A DNA stretch of 64,000 nucleotides from REEB95 sp963810055 (lineage in GTDB: Bacteria; Pseudomonadota; Alphaproteobacteria; ATCC43930; CGMCC-115725), in NCBI GenBank assembly GCA_963810055.1, contig CAWEME010000055.1, forward strand, positions 1 through 64,000, read 5' to 3'. Numbering within the stretch: position 1 is the stretch's first letter; the number at the start of each line of letters is the position of its first letter. The notes beneath the pieces were generated by a model. That model saw only the letters and a list, made by a program, of their open reading frames with translations. It made no database searches and was not told the origin of the DNA. Positions 1 through 8,847 of this stretch are shown one piece after another. The position numbers were made by a program, and so were the translations under genes.

Positions 1-231
1 GCTCAACAGCCGGCGCGAGCCGGTTTTCGGCGCCTGGCAGACCAGCGCCGCGCGCGGCTTCGCCTCGTCATCGGCATAGAGCCGGGGCACCGCGCCCTTG
101 CCGGTTCCGTAGTGGAAGAGGACGTGGTACCAGATCGGCAGGGCGAAGAAGCTGCGCTCCGCCGCCTTGGCGAACAGCGACGCCAGGGGTTGCGGCAGAT
201 TGGTGAAGTCGGGATTCTCGTAAACGGCCAT
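1..231 (-). CDS. Acetyltransferase-like protein, N-terminal part (runs off the window edge)
   Basis: An ATG on the minus strand at 231 opens a frame that stays open to base 1, giving 77 residues beginning MAVYENPDFTNLPQPL. The composition and the aromatic stretch around FFALPIWYHVLF look like the start of a GNAT/FemAB-like acetyltransferase of the kind found beside polysaccharide-related acetyltransferases. This is an impression from sequence style, because the catalytic part lies outside the window. It is divergent from the acetyltransferase gene that begins about 90 bases away, so the two probably share a control region. Confidence 0.55.
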   Translation of the reverse strand, partial: MAVYENPDFTNLPQPLASLFAKAAERSFFALPIWYHVLFHYGTGKGAVPRLYADDEAKPRAALVCQAPKTGSRRLLS

Positions 232-323
232 CGCGCTGCCAGACTCTGCGGATGGCGCTAGCTTACACCGGACATCCCCGCGCCTTGGCGGGAAATCCGG
301 AATCGGAACGGGATAACGGGCAC

Positions 324-1424
324 GTGGCAAAGGACATCCGCTTTACCTTCCAGCCCATCGATTCGCCGGACGCCGTCGAATCGCAGTGGCGCGAGCTGGA
401 GGCGCGATCCTCCCGCTCGTTCTTCCTGTCCTGGGCGTGGATCGGCACCTGGCTTGCGACCTTGCCGGCGGAATTCCGCCCGTTCCTGGTTTCGGCGCGC
501 GAAGGCGGACGGGTGGCGGGGCTGGCGGTGGCCATCGCCAACACCGTGCGGCAAAGGCTGCGCACCAAGGTGCCGGGCCTGCATCTCAATTCGACCGGCG
601 ATCCGCGCTGGGATTGCATCGCCATCGAGCATAACGGTTTCCTGTGCGACGCGCGCGAGGAGGGGATCATCCTCGACGCTTTCTTCGATTGGTTCGTGCG
701 CGAGACCGCGGAGATGGCCGACGAGCTGCGCCTGCCCGGCGTGAGCCTGCCGCTCGACACCGAGATGCTGTTGCGCCGCGGTTTCCTGCACAGCACCACC
801 ATGCAGCCCGGTTTCGCGGTCAATCTCGATTTCGTCGCCAAGGACGGCGACATCGGCGCGGTGCTGAGCGGCAATTCGCGCCAGCAGCTGCGCCGCACCG
901 AGCGCGATTACGAACGCCAGGGCAAGATCGAGATATCCGCCGCGCGCGACCCCGGGGAGGCGCTGGGATATTTCCGCGCGCTCAAAGCCCTCCACGTCGC
1001 GTCCTGGGAACGCCGCGGCCGGCGCCATTCGTTTTCCCAGCCCTATTTCGAGCGATTCCACGAACGTCTCATCGCGCGCGAATTCGCGCGCGGAGCGGTG
1101 CAGCTGCTGCGCGTGCAAGCCGGCGGGCGGGATCTGGGCTATCTCTACAATTTCCGTAAACACGGCCGGGTTTCGGCCTATCAAAGCGGCTTCGACGACG
1201 CCGACCGCAAGCGCCGCCCGGGCGTGTTGAGCCACAGCCTCGCCATCGGCTGGAACGCGAAAAACGGAGAACGGGTCTACGATTTTCTCGCCGGCGAGAA
1301 CCAGATGAAGTCGTCCTTCGCCACCGACCGTTACGTCCTGACCTGGCAGGTGATCCGCCGCCCGCTGCTCAAATACCGCCTGGAATCCCTGGCCCGGCAC
1401 CTGGTGCAGCGGGTGTTCGGCTAG
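324..1424 (+). CDS. GNAT/FemAB-like acetyltransferase (BioF2/CelD-like domain)
   Basis: The protein has the layout of the Acetyltransf_6 (CelD/BcsL-like) family: an N-terminal half with FFLSWAWIGTWL, then a second GNAT fold whose typical features are the RQQLRRTERDYER segment, the FRALKALHVASWERRGR helix and a C-terminal YDFLAGENQMKSSFA motif. Such enzymes transfer acyl groups to polysaccharide or similar substrates; the substrate here is unknown. The frame is open from ATG 252, but homologue-like sequence begins at MAKDIRFTF, so GTG 324 was chosen (367 residues). That also leaves room for a promoter towards the divergent gene starting at 231. The last 56 bases overlap the convergent amine oxidase gene. 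Confidence 0.75.
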   Translation: MAKDIRFTFQPIDSPDAVESQWRELEARSSRSFFLSWAWIGTWLATLPAEFRPFLVSAREGGRVAGLAVAIANTVRQRLRTKVPGLHLNSTGDPRWDCIAIEHNGFLCDAREEGIILDAFFDWFVRETAEMADELRLPGVSLPLDTEMLLRRGFLHSTTMQPGFAVNLDFVAKDGDIGAVLSGNSRQQLRRTERDYERQGKIEISAARDPGEALGYFRALKALHVASWERRGRRHSFSQPYFERFHERLIAREFARGAVQLLRVQAGGRDLGYLYNFRKHGRVSAYQSGFDDADRKRRPGVLSHSLAIGWNAKNGERVYDFLAGENQMKSSFATDRYVLTWQVIRRPLLKYRLESLARHLVQRVFG

Positions 1425-2664
1425 ACTGCAGCGCCGCGATGATCTGATCGGCGGCCTCCTCGCCGGTCTGAAAGGCGGCGTGCGCGGTGCCGAAATCGGC
1501 GGCCGAACACGCCTCGCCGGCGAAGAACAAACGCCCGTCCACCGGGCTCGATAGCACGGCGCGATCGTCGGCGTGGCCGGGCAGCGCCATGGAATAGGCG
1601 CCGCGCGCGAACGGATCGCCGCCCCAGGCCGACCCGGCGAGCGGCGCGAGTTGCTTGCGGATGGAATTGCCGAACAATCCGGCCAGCTCGCCGACGGCGA
1701 AATCCGCGGTCGCGTCCATTCCCTGGTGTTCGAGCTCGGCCGCGAAGTCGCCGCCGTAATAGCCCAGGATCACCGGCCAGCCATGCGGCCTGATCTGATA
1801 GGCGCCGGTGCGGCTCGAGAAGGTGTCGCCGACCAGATTGCTGTCCGGCCCGACCGCGTCGAAATCGGCGTCGAAGCGGAGGAAGAACTTGTTGACCACG
1901 TGCATCGGCAGGCCCGCCGCCGCGGACAGCTTGCCGGGCAAGGCCGGAATGAATCCCACCGCGCCCGAGGCCAGCACGTTGGTGGGCAAGGTGACGATCA
2001 CGGCGCGGGCGAGCAGGTCGCCGCGCGGGGTTTCGACCCGGATCAAATGGCCGCCATGGTCGATGCGCGAAACATTCGTGCCGAGCGACACCGGCAGGTT
2101 TTCGCCGTAACGCGCGATCAGCGCGCCGTAGCCCTCGAGCACGCGCCAATTGACCTCCGACGGATCGTAACGGCCGTAATCCTGGACCGAGACCTGATCG
2201 AGCTCGGCGCCGTTGGCCCAGGTGCTGATCGCGCGCAACAGCGGATTCCACCGATTGCCGGGTTCGAGCAGTTCCGAGGCGGCGCGGTCGCCCGGCTCCG
2301 TGGCCGCGCGGTCGAGCCGCGCGTAGAATTCATCGCGCGATTTTTGCCACTCGGCGTCGGCGGCTTTTCCCTGGCGCCAGGCGACGCGGCTGCCCCAATC
2401 GGGCAGTTTCCGGTCGAATGCGAAGCCCAGTTGCCGGGCGATGCCGGTCCAGGGATTGCGGTCGGCGGAATGCAGCCATTCGCAGCCGAGATCGAGCGCC
2501 AGGCCGGGCGAAATCGGGGTGGTGAAGGCGCGCCCGCCCAGCCGGTCGCGCGCCTCGACCACCATGATCTTGAGCCGCGCCAGCGCGAGCCGCTTGGCCG
2601 CGGCGATCCCCGCCGCGCCCGCGCCCACCACCACGACATCGAATTCACGCCCGCTTTCCGCCAT
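1369..2664 (-). CDS. Flavin-containing amine oxidase (FAD-dependent)
   Basis: A protein of 431 residues. The N-terminus carries the FAD-binding dinucleotide fold VVVGAGAAGIAAAKRLA followed by an acidic residue and the RLGGRAFT motif of the monoamine oxidase/polyamine oxidase superfamily. The C-terminus has the second flavin-contacting motif, RLFFAGEACSAADFGTAHA. The family oxidises primary or secondary amines to imines with transfer of electrons to O2 or a quinone; the substrate cannot be told. No signal peptide is seen, so it is probably cytoplasmic. The start at 2664 is 41 bases from the divergent phosphatase gene, with an 18-base palindrome between them. The 3' end overlaps the convergent acetyltransferase. 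Confidence 0.85.
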   Translation of the reverse strand: MAESGREFDVVVVGAGAAGIAAAKRLALARLKIMVVEARDRLGGRAFTTPISPGLALDLGCEWLHSADRNPWTGIARQLGFAFDRKLPDWGSRVAWRQGKAADAEWQKSRDEFYARLDRAATEPGDRAASELLEPGNRWNPLLRAISTWANGAELDQVSVQDYGRYDPSEVNWRVLEGYGALIARYGENLPVSLGTNVSRIDHGGHLIRVETPRGDLLARAVIVTLPTNVLASGAVGFIPALPGKLSAAAGLPMHVVNKFFLRFDADFDAVGPDSNLVGDTFSSRTGAYQIRPHGWPVILGYYGGDFAAELEHQGMDATADFAVGELAGLFGNSIRKQLAPLAGSAWGGDPFARGAYSMALPGHADDRAVLSSPVDGRLFFAGEACSAADFGTAHAAFQTGEEAADQIIAALQSSRTPAAPGAGPGIPGGI

Positions 2665-2687
2665 GGACTTACCCGTTCCGCCTTGAG

Positions 2688-2705
2688 TGCCTATATAAAT
2701 AGGCA
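2688..2705. promoter_or_regulatory. 18-bp palindrome in a divergent intergenic region
   Basis: A perfect inverted repeat, TGCCTAT-ATAA-ATAGGCA, fills almost half of the 41-base gap between the divergent amine oxidase and inositol-phosphatase-like genes. It also holds a -10-like TATAAAT. It could be an operator or a shared promoter element; the function is inferred from position only. Confidence 0.4.
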
Positions 2706-3514
2706 GTGATGATCGATCCCGAAACCGTAGCCTCCTTCATACGCGAAACCGCGCGCAGCGTCATACTGCCGCGCTTCCGCGCGCTCAAGCGCGAGGAGAT
2801 CTCCGAGAAAGGCCCGGGCGATTTCGTCACCATCGCCGATATCGAGGCCGAACGGCGCTTGTCCGCACTTCTGACCGGGGCCTTGCCTGGCTCGGCCGTG
2901 CTGGGCGAGGAAGCGGCGGCCAAGGACCCGGCTCTGATGCGCCTAACGGGGGGCGATGGGCCGCTTTGGATCATCGATCCGATCGACGGCACCAATAATT
3001 TCGCCCATGGCCGGCCGGGTTTCGCCGTGATCCTGGCTTATGCCGAGGCGGGCGCGGTGCGCGGCGGCTGGCTCTACGATCCGCTGGGCGAGCGTTTGGC
3101 GTGGGCGGTTTTGGGCCAAGGCGCGTGGTCGAACGGGACGCGGCTCAAGACCGCGCTTCATCCCGGCAAGATTTCGGGTTCGGCTTACGGCAAGACCGGC
3201 TCGGGCGAGCGCGCGGCCAAGGCGTTGAGCCGGAGCGAATGCGTCGCCGGCATCCGCAACCAGAATTGCAGCGGCCTCGAATACCTGTCCATCGCCCTGG
3301 GCGAGACGCATTTCGCGCTCCATTCGCGTTCGCTGCCCTGGGATCACGCCGCCGGCATGCTGATAACATCCGAGGCGGGCGGCAAGGCCGGTTTCCTCGA
3401 CGGCGGGGCCTACGATCCGGGCGTGTTCGACCGGGCGGTGCTGGCGGCTTCGGGCGGGGAAGCCTGGCAGATCGTGCATGAAATCATGACCTCCGCGGCG
3501 GAGTTTCGCCCGGC

Positions 3515-3518
<4 letters not shown>
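2706..3518 (+). CDS. Inositol monophosphatase family protein (3'(2'),5'-bisphosphate / histidinol-phosphatase-like)
   Basis: A Mg-dependent phosphatase of the FIG superfamily with 270 residues. All metal-site motifs are present: GEE in LGEEAAAKD, the family signature DPIDGTNNF, and the C-terminal WDHAAGMLITSEAGG. The family hydrolyses phosphomonoesters such as inositol phosphate, histidinol phosphate or PAP; the exact substrate is not resolved. GTG 2706 and ATG 2709 are both possible starts and neither has a clear ribosome binding site. The stop overlaps the start of the next gene (ATGA), so the two are translationally coupled. Confidence 0.85.
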
Positions 3519-4372
<854 letters not shown>

Positions 4373-4421
4373 GCCATCGCGCTCTATCCCGGGACGCGGC
4401 GAAGCCTTATAGGAATGGGCC

Positions 4422-5363
4422 ATGGCGCAACGAAATCCCTATGAGGTGCTGGGCGTCGGCAAGGAGGCGAGCGCGGAGGATATCCGCCGCGCCTACCGGC
4501 GGCTCGCCAAGCAGCACCATCCCGATCTCAATCCCGGCAACAAGCAGGCCGAGGCGCGCTTCAAGGAAATCAACGCCGCCAACGATATCCTGTCGGACGA
4601 GACCAAGCGCGCGCGTTACGACCGCGGCGAGATCGACGAAAGCGGCGCGGAAAAGCCGCAATATACCTACGCCCATTATCGCGATTTCGCCGAAGCCGCG
4701 CCCGGCGCCAAGTATCACGCGGCCGAAGGCATGGAACCGGGCGATCTCGACGACATCCTGGCGATGTTCAGGCGCGGGACGCGCGGCGCCACTCTGCGCA
4801 TGCCGGGCGAGGATTACCGCTATGTCCTGACGGTGGATTTTCTCGACGCGATCAACGGCGCCAAGCGGCGGCTTAACCTGGCGCACGACAAAAGCCTCGA
4901 CGTCACCATCCCGGCGGGGGTGCGCGACGGGCAGATCCTGCGCCTCAAGGGCCAGGGCGGCGAAGGCATCGGCGGCGGCAAGCGCGGCGACGCGTTGGTC
5001 GAGATCCATGTCGCGCCTCATCCCTTGTTCCGGCGCCAAGGCGACGACATCCATCTCGAACTACCCGTGACGCTTGCCGAAGCATCGCTGGGCGGAAAAA
5101 TCTCCGTGCCGACCCCGGCGGGCGACGTGACCATGACGGTGCCGCCCCATTCCAACACCGGATTCGTTCTGCGTCTCAAGGGCAAGGGCGCGCCCAAGCC
5201 GGACGGCTCGCGCGGCGACCAGTACGTGGCGTTGAAAGTGGTTCTGCCCGAAGGCGGCGATCCGGAATTGACGGAATTCCTGCGCTCCTGGGCGCCGAAA
5301 CATCCTTATGATCCGCGCCGCGGACCCGGTTTCGGGGCGGACCGGAATCCGGGGAAACCATGA
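4422..5363 (+). CDS. cbpA: CbpA-type DnaJ co-chaperone
   Basis: An N-terminal J domain (about residues 5-70) contains the HPD motif (residues 33-35) that stimulates the DnaK ATPase. It is followed by a linker and the two beta-barrel client-binding domains typical of DnaJ C-termini (for example VTIPAGVRDGQILRLKGQG). There is no cysteine-rich zinc domain, which separates it from DnaJ and fits CbpA; 313 residues is the normal size. Translation is coupled by an ATGA overlap to the cbpM-like gene behind it, the usual cbpA-cbpM pair, in which CbpM blocks the J domain. Confidence 0.9.
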   Translation: MAQRNPYEVLGVGKEASAEDIRRAYRRLAKQHHPDLNPGNKQAEARFKEINAANDILSDETKRARYDRGEIDESGAEKPQYTYAHYRDFAEAAPGAKYHAAEGMEPGDLDDILAMFRRGTRGATLRMPGEDYRYVLTVDFLDAINGAKRRLNLAHDKSLDVTIPAGVRDGQILRLKGQGGEGIGGGKRGDALVEIHVAPHPLFRRQGDDIHLELPVTLAEASLGGKISVPTPAGDVTMTVPPHSNTGFVLRLKGKGAPKPDGSRGDQYVALKVVLPEGGDPELTEFLRSWAPKHPYDPRRGPGFGADRNPGKP

Positions 5364-5692
5364 TCAGCTTCGAAGCCGTGTGCCGGATGGTGGAAGGCAT
5401 CGAGAAGCCGGAGCTCGAACGCTGGATTCACGAACGTTGGGTCTTGCCGGAAATCCAGCCCGAGGGTTACGTCTTCCACGAGATCGACGTGGCGCGGGTG
5501 CGGCTGATCGTCGAATTGAAGCGCGATCTCGCCATCGGCGAAGAGGCCATGCCGGTGCTGCTCAATCTGCTCGATCAGCTTTATGCCTTGCGCCGGCGGA
5601 TGAAGGCGCTGGCCGACGCGATCGACGCGCTGCCGGAATCGAGCCGGCTGGCCTTGCAAGCCTTGCTCAATGACGATAAGGAAACGGAATGA
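5360..5692 (+). CDS. cbpM: CbpM-like chaperone modulator (MerR_2 fold)
   Basis: A small protein of 110 residues starting inside the stop of cbpA. The sequence pattern (VCRMVEGIEKPELERWIHERWVLP, then a central ELKRDLAIGEEAMPVLL helix and a C-terminal helix) matches the MerR-like helical CbpM family, which binds the J domain of CbpA and inhibits it. The assignment rests on the pairing with cbpA as much as on sequence. The 3' end overlaps the next gene by four bases. Confidence 0.8.
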   Translation: MISFEAVCRMVEGIEKPELERWIHERWVLPEIQPEGYVFHEIDVARVRLIVELKRDLAIGEEAMPVLLNLLDQLYALRRRMKALADAIDALPESSRLALQALLNDDKETE

Positions 5693-6144
5693 GGCGATTC
5701 CTGGCCGCGCTGGCGCTGCTGCTGCTGTTGCAATCCCCGGCCTCGGCCGCGGGCCAGCTGGTCGTCACCGGCAAGTTCAACAGCGGCGGCAATGAATTCG
5801 ATTTCGACCAATACACCGAAACCGGCGGCCAGGATAAGATCGCGGTTGTCGCCATCGAGATCGGACATTCTCGCACCTCGGTCGCGTTCGACGCCAAGGA
5901 ATGGCACAGCTTCGCCGAATTGTGGCAGCAGGCGCGAAACGTTCACGCCGCGGCCTGGCAGCAAATCGGCACCTTCAAGGAAACCGGCACCACCGAGGCG
6001 ACGCTGCTGTCGGTTGCGGCCGGGCCGGGGGTCCAGTTCACCATCACCGGCGTCAAGGGGCCTTTCACCTTCGTGCTGATGCAGGTCGATTATCCCCGCT
6101 TCGACGCCGCGGTGAAGCAGATGACGGAATGGACGGCGCAATGA
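5689..6144 (+). CDS. Secreted protein of unknown function, paralogue of the 7789-8259 product
   Basis: A product of 151 residues with an N-terminal signal peptide (MRRFLAALALLLLLQSPASA) and cleavage expected after AxA. The mature part is a compact beta-rich domain with no recognised family. It shares with the product at 7789-8259 the order NSGGN/DYGGG, KEWHSF/KNEWNS, FKETGTTEATLL/YKETNTKYNSLL, the almost identical AAGPGVQFTI, and a C-terminal RFDA helix. The two are clearly homologous copies 1.6 kb apart. It lies in an operon with ATGA overlaps on both sides (cbpM before, GST after). Confidence 0.75.
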   Translation: MRRFLAALALLLLLQSPASAAGQLVVTGKFNSGGNEFDFDQYTETGGQDKIAVVAIEIGHSRTSVAFDAKEWHSFAELWQQARNVHAAAWQQIGTFKETGTTEATLLSVAAGPGVQFTITGVKGPFTFVLMQVDYPRFDAAVKQMTEWTAQ

Positions 6145-6848
6145 CGGCCCAGGCCAAGCTCAAAATGTACGACCTCGCCGCCGCCGAGAAGGATCGGCGC
6201 TTGAGCCCCTATTGCTGGCGCGTGCGCATGGCGCTGGCGCATAAGGGGCTGGAGGTTGAAACCATTCCCTGGCGCTTCACCGAAAAAGCGGCGATCGCGC
6301 CCTCGGGCCAGGGCCGCGTGCCGGTGCTGGTCGACGGCGACAAATGGATTTCGGATTCCTGGACCATCGCCGAATATCTCGAGGACAAATATCCCGGCCT
6401 GCCCTCGCTGTTCGGCGGCGGCGCGGGCCGCGCCTTGTCGCGCTTCTATGTCGGCTGGGCGGATGGGGTGGTGCAGCCCGGCATGGTTCGATTCGTGCTG
6501 CTCGACATCTGGAAGCACCTCGATCCCCGGGACCGGGACTATTTCCGCAAGACGCGCGAGGAGCGTTTCGGCATGACGCTCGAGGCCTATGTGGCGGAGC
6601 GGGAGAAATACCTGAAGGGCTTCCGCGACACTTTGACGCCCCTGCGCCAAACCCTCAAAGCCCAGCCTTTCCTGGGCGGCGACCACCCGCTCCAGGCCGA
6701 TTACATCGTCTTCGGCGGGTTCCAGTGGGCCCGGGCGATCAGCGATTTCAAGCTCTTGGCCCCCGGCGATCCGGTGGCGGCATGGCGCGAACGCCTGCTC
6801 GACCTTTTCGGCGGCCTGGCGAGGAAAAATCCTTCATATTCCGGCTGA
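6141..6848 (+). CDS. Glutathione S-transferase family protein
   Basis: A GST of 235 residues. The N-terminal thioredoxin-like domain begins with RLSPYCWRVRMALAHKG, contains the cis-Pro region GRVPVLVD and the SDSWTIAEYLE motif that contacts the glutathione gamma-glutamyl group, and is followed by an all-helical C-terminal domain. The SPYCWR region resembles the LigE/beta-etherase-like branch, but that is only a hint. The ATG at 6141 was chosen because it overlaps the stop of the previous gene (ATGA) and begins just before the thioredoxin fold; the longer frame upstream is antisense-like shadow. It is the last gene of the cbpA-started operon. Confidence 0.85.
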   Translation: MTAQAKLKMYDLAAAEKDRRLSPYCWRVRMALAHKGLEVETIPWRFTEKAAIAPSGQGRVPVLVDGDKWISDSWTIAEYLEDKYPGLPSLFGGGAGRALSRFYVGWADGVVQPGMVRFVLLDIWKHLDPRDRDYFRKTREERFGMTLEAYVAEREKYLKGFRDTLTPLRQTLKAQPFLGGDHPLQADYIVFGGFQWARAISDFKLLAPGDPVAAWRERLLDLFGGLARKNPSYSG

Positions 6849-6879
6849 TGCCGGACGTTCTTAATGCCGAGTCGCGGCC

Positions 6880-7011
6880 TCAGGCCGGCAGGCTCATCAC
6901 CACCAGCGAGGCGATGACCACGCCGGCGAACTCGGCTCCGGCGGCGATCTGGCCCATCAACACGCCGAACAGCGCGCTGGCCAGGACGACACCGCCAATC
7001 AGGGTATTCAT
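6880..7011 (-). CDS. Small hydrophobic membrane protein, 43 residues
   Basis: Short minus-strand gene: ATG at 7011, TGA at 6880-6882. A strong ribosome binding site (GGGAGGGG) lies 9-16 bases upstream. The product is almost entirely hydrophobic, with one helix from about residue 4 to 21 (LIGGVVLASALFGVLMG) and another from about 29 to 41 (AGVVIASLVVMSL), the two separated by QIAAGAEF. It could be a two-helix hairpin or a single-span membrane peptide. No family is recognised. It is convergent with the GST gene. Confidence 0.6.
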   Translation of the reverse strand: MNTLIGGVVLASALFGVLMGQIAAGAEFAGVVIASLVVMSLPA

Positions 7012-7060
7012 GGGCTTTTGCCCCTCCCGTTCACTCGGACTCATAACGGCGGGACCCCGG

Positions 7061-7088
7061 CTTTATTCCACGGTCTTTATTCCACGGC
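7061..7088. repeat. Tandem repeat of a 14-base unit (two copies)
   Basis: CTTTATTCCACGGT followed at once by CTTTATTCCACGGC, in the 215-base gap upstream of both the 43-residue membrane protein and the DUF4189 gene. It could be a slippage duplication or a pair of binding sites. Nothing else recognisable is seen in this gap. Confidence 0.6.
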
Positions 7089-7226
7089 CGAAACCGGCGA
7101 AATCGGGGCATCGGGCGGGTAAACGCGCCGGGACGGATGCGGATCATTCGCAGGCGCGCGGCGGCGGGGCGCTAGGCGCTGTCTCCCGGCCGGCCTAAAC
7201 TCGCCGCATCGGTTTAGGGGGGTGAC

Positions 7227-7709
7227 ATGAAACATGAGATTTCCGGGCGAAGAAAATCTTCGCGCCGTTTGAACACCGCGGCAGCGGCGGTCGTCGTTTT
7301 GGCCCTGGGCGCGTCTCTGCCGCGTCCGGCCGAGGCCTTGTCCGCCTTCGCCGCGGGAATCCCGGACAACGTGGCGGCGCAAGGCGCGGCATTTGGAGAA
7401 GGCCACAATTACAGCACGCGCGCCGACGCCGAGGCGCGGGCGCTGAAGGAATGCAGGGCCGCGCCCGGCAGCCCGGCAAGCACCATCGCGCTGTGCAAGA
7501 TCATCGCCTATTTCGACCACCAATGCGTGGCGGTTGCCATGGACCCGCAGGCGAACACGCCGGGATTGGGCTGGGCGATCGGGGCCGATGCCGCCGCGGC
7601 GAACAACCAGGCGCTGGCCAATTGCCGCCAGACCGCGGGCGCGGATCGCGTCGGGTACTGCGTGGTGACGCTGACCGAGTGCGACACGCAAACGCCTGCC
7701 CAGAAATGA
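7227..7709 (+). CDS. DUF4189-domain secreted protein
   Basis: A protein of 160 residues with an Arg-rich n-region and a hydrophobic core (NTAAAAVVVLALGASL) followed by a PAEA cleavage site, so probably exported. The mature part has the DUF4189 pattern: AAGIPDNVAAQGAAFGEGHN, a repeated helix with ALKECRAAPGSPASTIALCK, a CVAVAMD strand, then a second ALANCRQTAG...CVVTLTEC half. Conserved cysteines probably form disulfides. The function of the family is not known. It has a purine-rich site GGGGGG ahead of the ATG and stands upstream of the paralogue gene at 7789. Confidence 0.75.
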   Translation: MKHEISGRRKSSRRLNTAAAAVVVLALGASLPRPAEALSAFAAGIPDNVAAQGAAFGEGHNYSTRADAEARALKECRAAPGSPASTIALCKIIAYFDHQCVAVAMDPQANTPGLGWAIGADAAAANNQALANCRQTAGADRVGYCVVTLTECDTQTPAQK

Positions 7710-7788
7710 ACCTGCCGCCGGATGCCGTGACATCGCGGCGGGCGGTAAAACATTGGCCGACGAGATCGGTCCGCATCAGGAGGACAGG

Positions 7789-8259
7789 ATGAAACGGCAT
7801 GTTCTGATATCGGTCCTGGTGGCGGGGTTGCTTCTGCTCCCCGTCACGGCGCGGGCCGCGCTCACCATCATCGGGCATTACGATTACGGGGGCGGCACGG
7901 TTTTCGATGTCGCCTACAACGCGGAGAATGGAGGAAAGGTTTCCCTTCTCGGCATGAAGGGAAACATCAATAACGTCCGCTCCGCGGTTTCCATCACCTT
8001 CAGCAAGAACGAATGGAACAGCCTCGTCGCCCTCTGGCGCAAGGCGATGGGAACGCAATCGAGTTCGTTTCAGTTCGTCGGCACCTACAAGGAAACCAAC
8101 ACCAAGTACAATTCCTTGCTGACGGTGGCGGCCGGACCGGGCGTTCAATTCACCATCAACGATCAGCCGGGCACTTTGGTATTCGTGCTCAGGCCCGCCG
8201 ACTTTGCCAGATTCGACGCCGATGTCGCGAAGGTTACGGCCTTCTTCAATTCGAACTGA
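7789..8259 (+). CDS. Secreted protein of unknown function, paralogue of the 5689-6144 product
   Basis: A product of 156 residues beginning MKRHVLISVLVAGLLLLPVT with an ARAA signal cleavage site. The ATG at 7789 follows AGGAGGACAGG, a strong ribosome binding site; the frame upstream is not coding. The mature domain matches the product at 5689-6144 along its whole length (shared KETN/KETG, AAGPGVQFTI and C-terminal ARFDADVAKVTAFF/PRFDAAVKQM segments). No known domain is recognised. The two paralogues are separated by a GST, the 43-residue membrane protein and the DUF4189 gene, which suggests a local duplication. Confidence 0.75.
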   Translation: MKRHVLISVLVAGLLLLPVTARAALTIIGHYDYGGGTVFDVAYNAENGGKVSLLGMKGNINNVRSAVSITFSKNEWNSLVALWRKAMGTQSSSFQFVGTYKETNTKYNSLLTVAAGPGVQFTINDQPGTLVFVLRPADFARFDADVAKVTAFFNSN

Positions 8260-8398
8260 GACCTGGGCCAAAGCCGGCCATTCAATCGGCGGCGCGGAGG
8301 CAGGCGCCTTGGCCTCGGCGCCATGTTGTTTTGTGCTAGAATGAATTCATGAGCGGATCGGACGGCCATTTCGGCACGGAAGAAGCGGCGCCGCGCCG

Positions 8399-8782
8399 AT
8401 GAATTGGAAGCGCGGTGGGGCCATTGCCGCCGTTTTGTGGCTTTTCATGGCCGCGTATTTGACCAATCTAGTGCCGGCCTTGGACGTGTTCCGGCATGGC
8501 GGCTTGACCGCCGAACAGCAAGCCGCCTGGCAAAAAGCGCGGGATAAATCCGAAGCGGATGGCTGTTTCGCCGCGGACCCCAAGCCGCTGGTCTACGACC
8601 AGGCGACATGTCTGAGCGATGAATTGAACATGCCGGCCATTCCGCCCGCCAATGCCCGCGACGTAGCGGCCACGTTGATAAAGTCGTTCGGGATCGTGGG
8701 TTTTGGCGGCATCGCCGCCGCAACATTCGTGGTTCTCGCGGTCGTTTGGCTTTCCCGCCGTTTCCGCCGCCCCGCCGCGTAA
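8399..8782 (+). CDS. Hypothetical membrane protein, two transmembrane helices
   Basis: A product of 127 residues. The first hydrophobic helix is at residues 7-26 (GAIAAVLWLFMAAYLTNLVP), then comes a periplasm- or cytoplasm-facing loop of about 70 residues with two cysteines (DGCFAAD and ATCLSDE), a second helix near 97-117 (IVGFGGIAAATFVVLAVVWL), and a basic tail RRFRRPAA, placing the C-terminus in the cytoplasm. No family is recognised. A 17-codon frame beginning at 8349 ends in the ATGA that starts this gene; it may be a leader or chance. Confidence 0.6.
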   Translation: MNWKRGGAIAAVLWLFMAAYLTNLVPALDVFRHGGLTAEQQAAWQKARDKSEADGCFAADPKPLVYDQATCLSDELNMPAIPPANARDVAATLIKSFGIVGFGGIAAATFVVLAVVWLSRRFRRPAA

Positions 8783-8847
8783 CTTTGGCCGTCGTCCGGA
8801 TTGATCCAGTGTCGCCGCTGCCAAATCGAGCGACCGGCGCGGCGGCT

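Noticed and set aside
8349..8402. 17-codon frame ending in the ATGA that starts the gene at 8399
   Set aside because: Too short to support without conservation data and no clear ribosome site; mentioned only as a possible leader.
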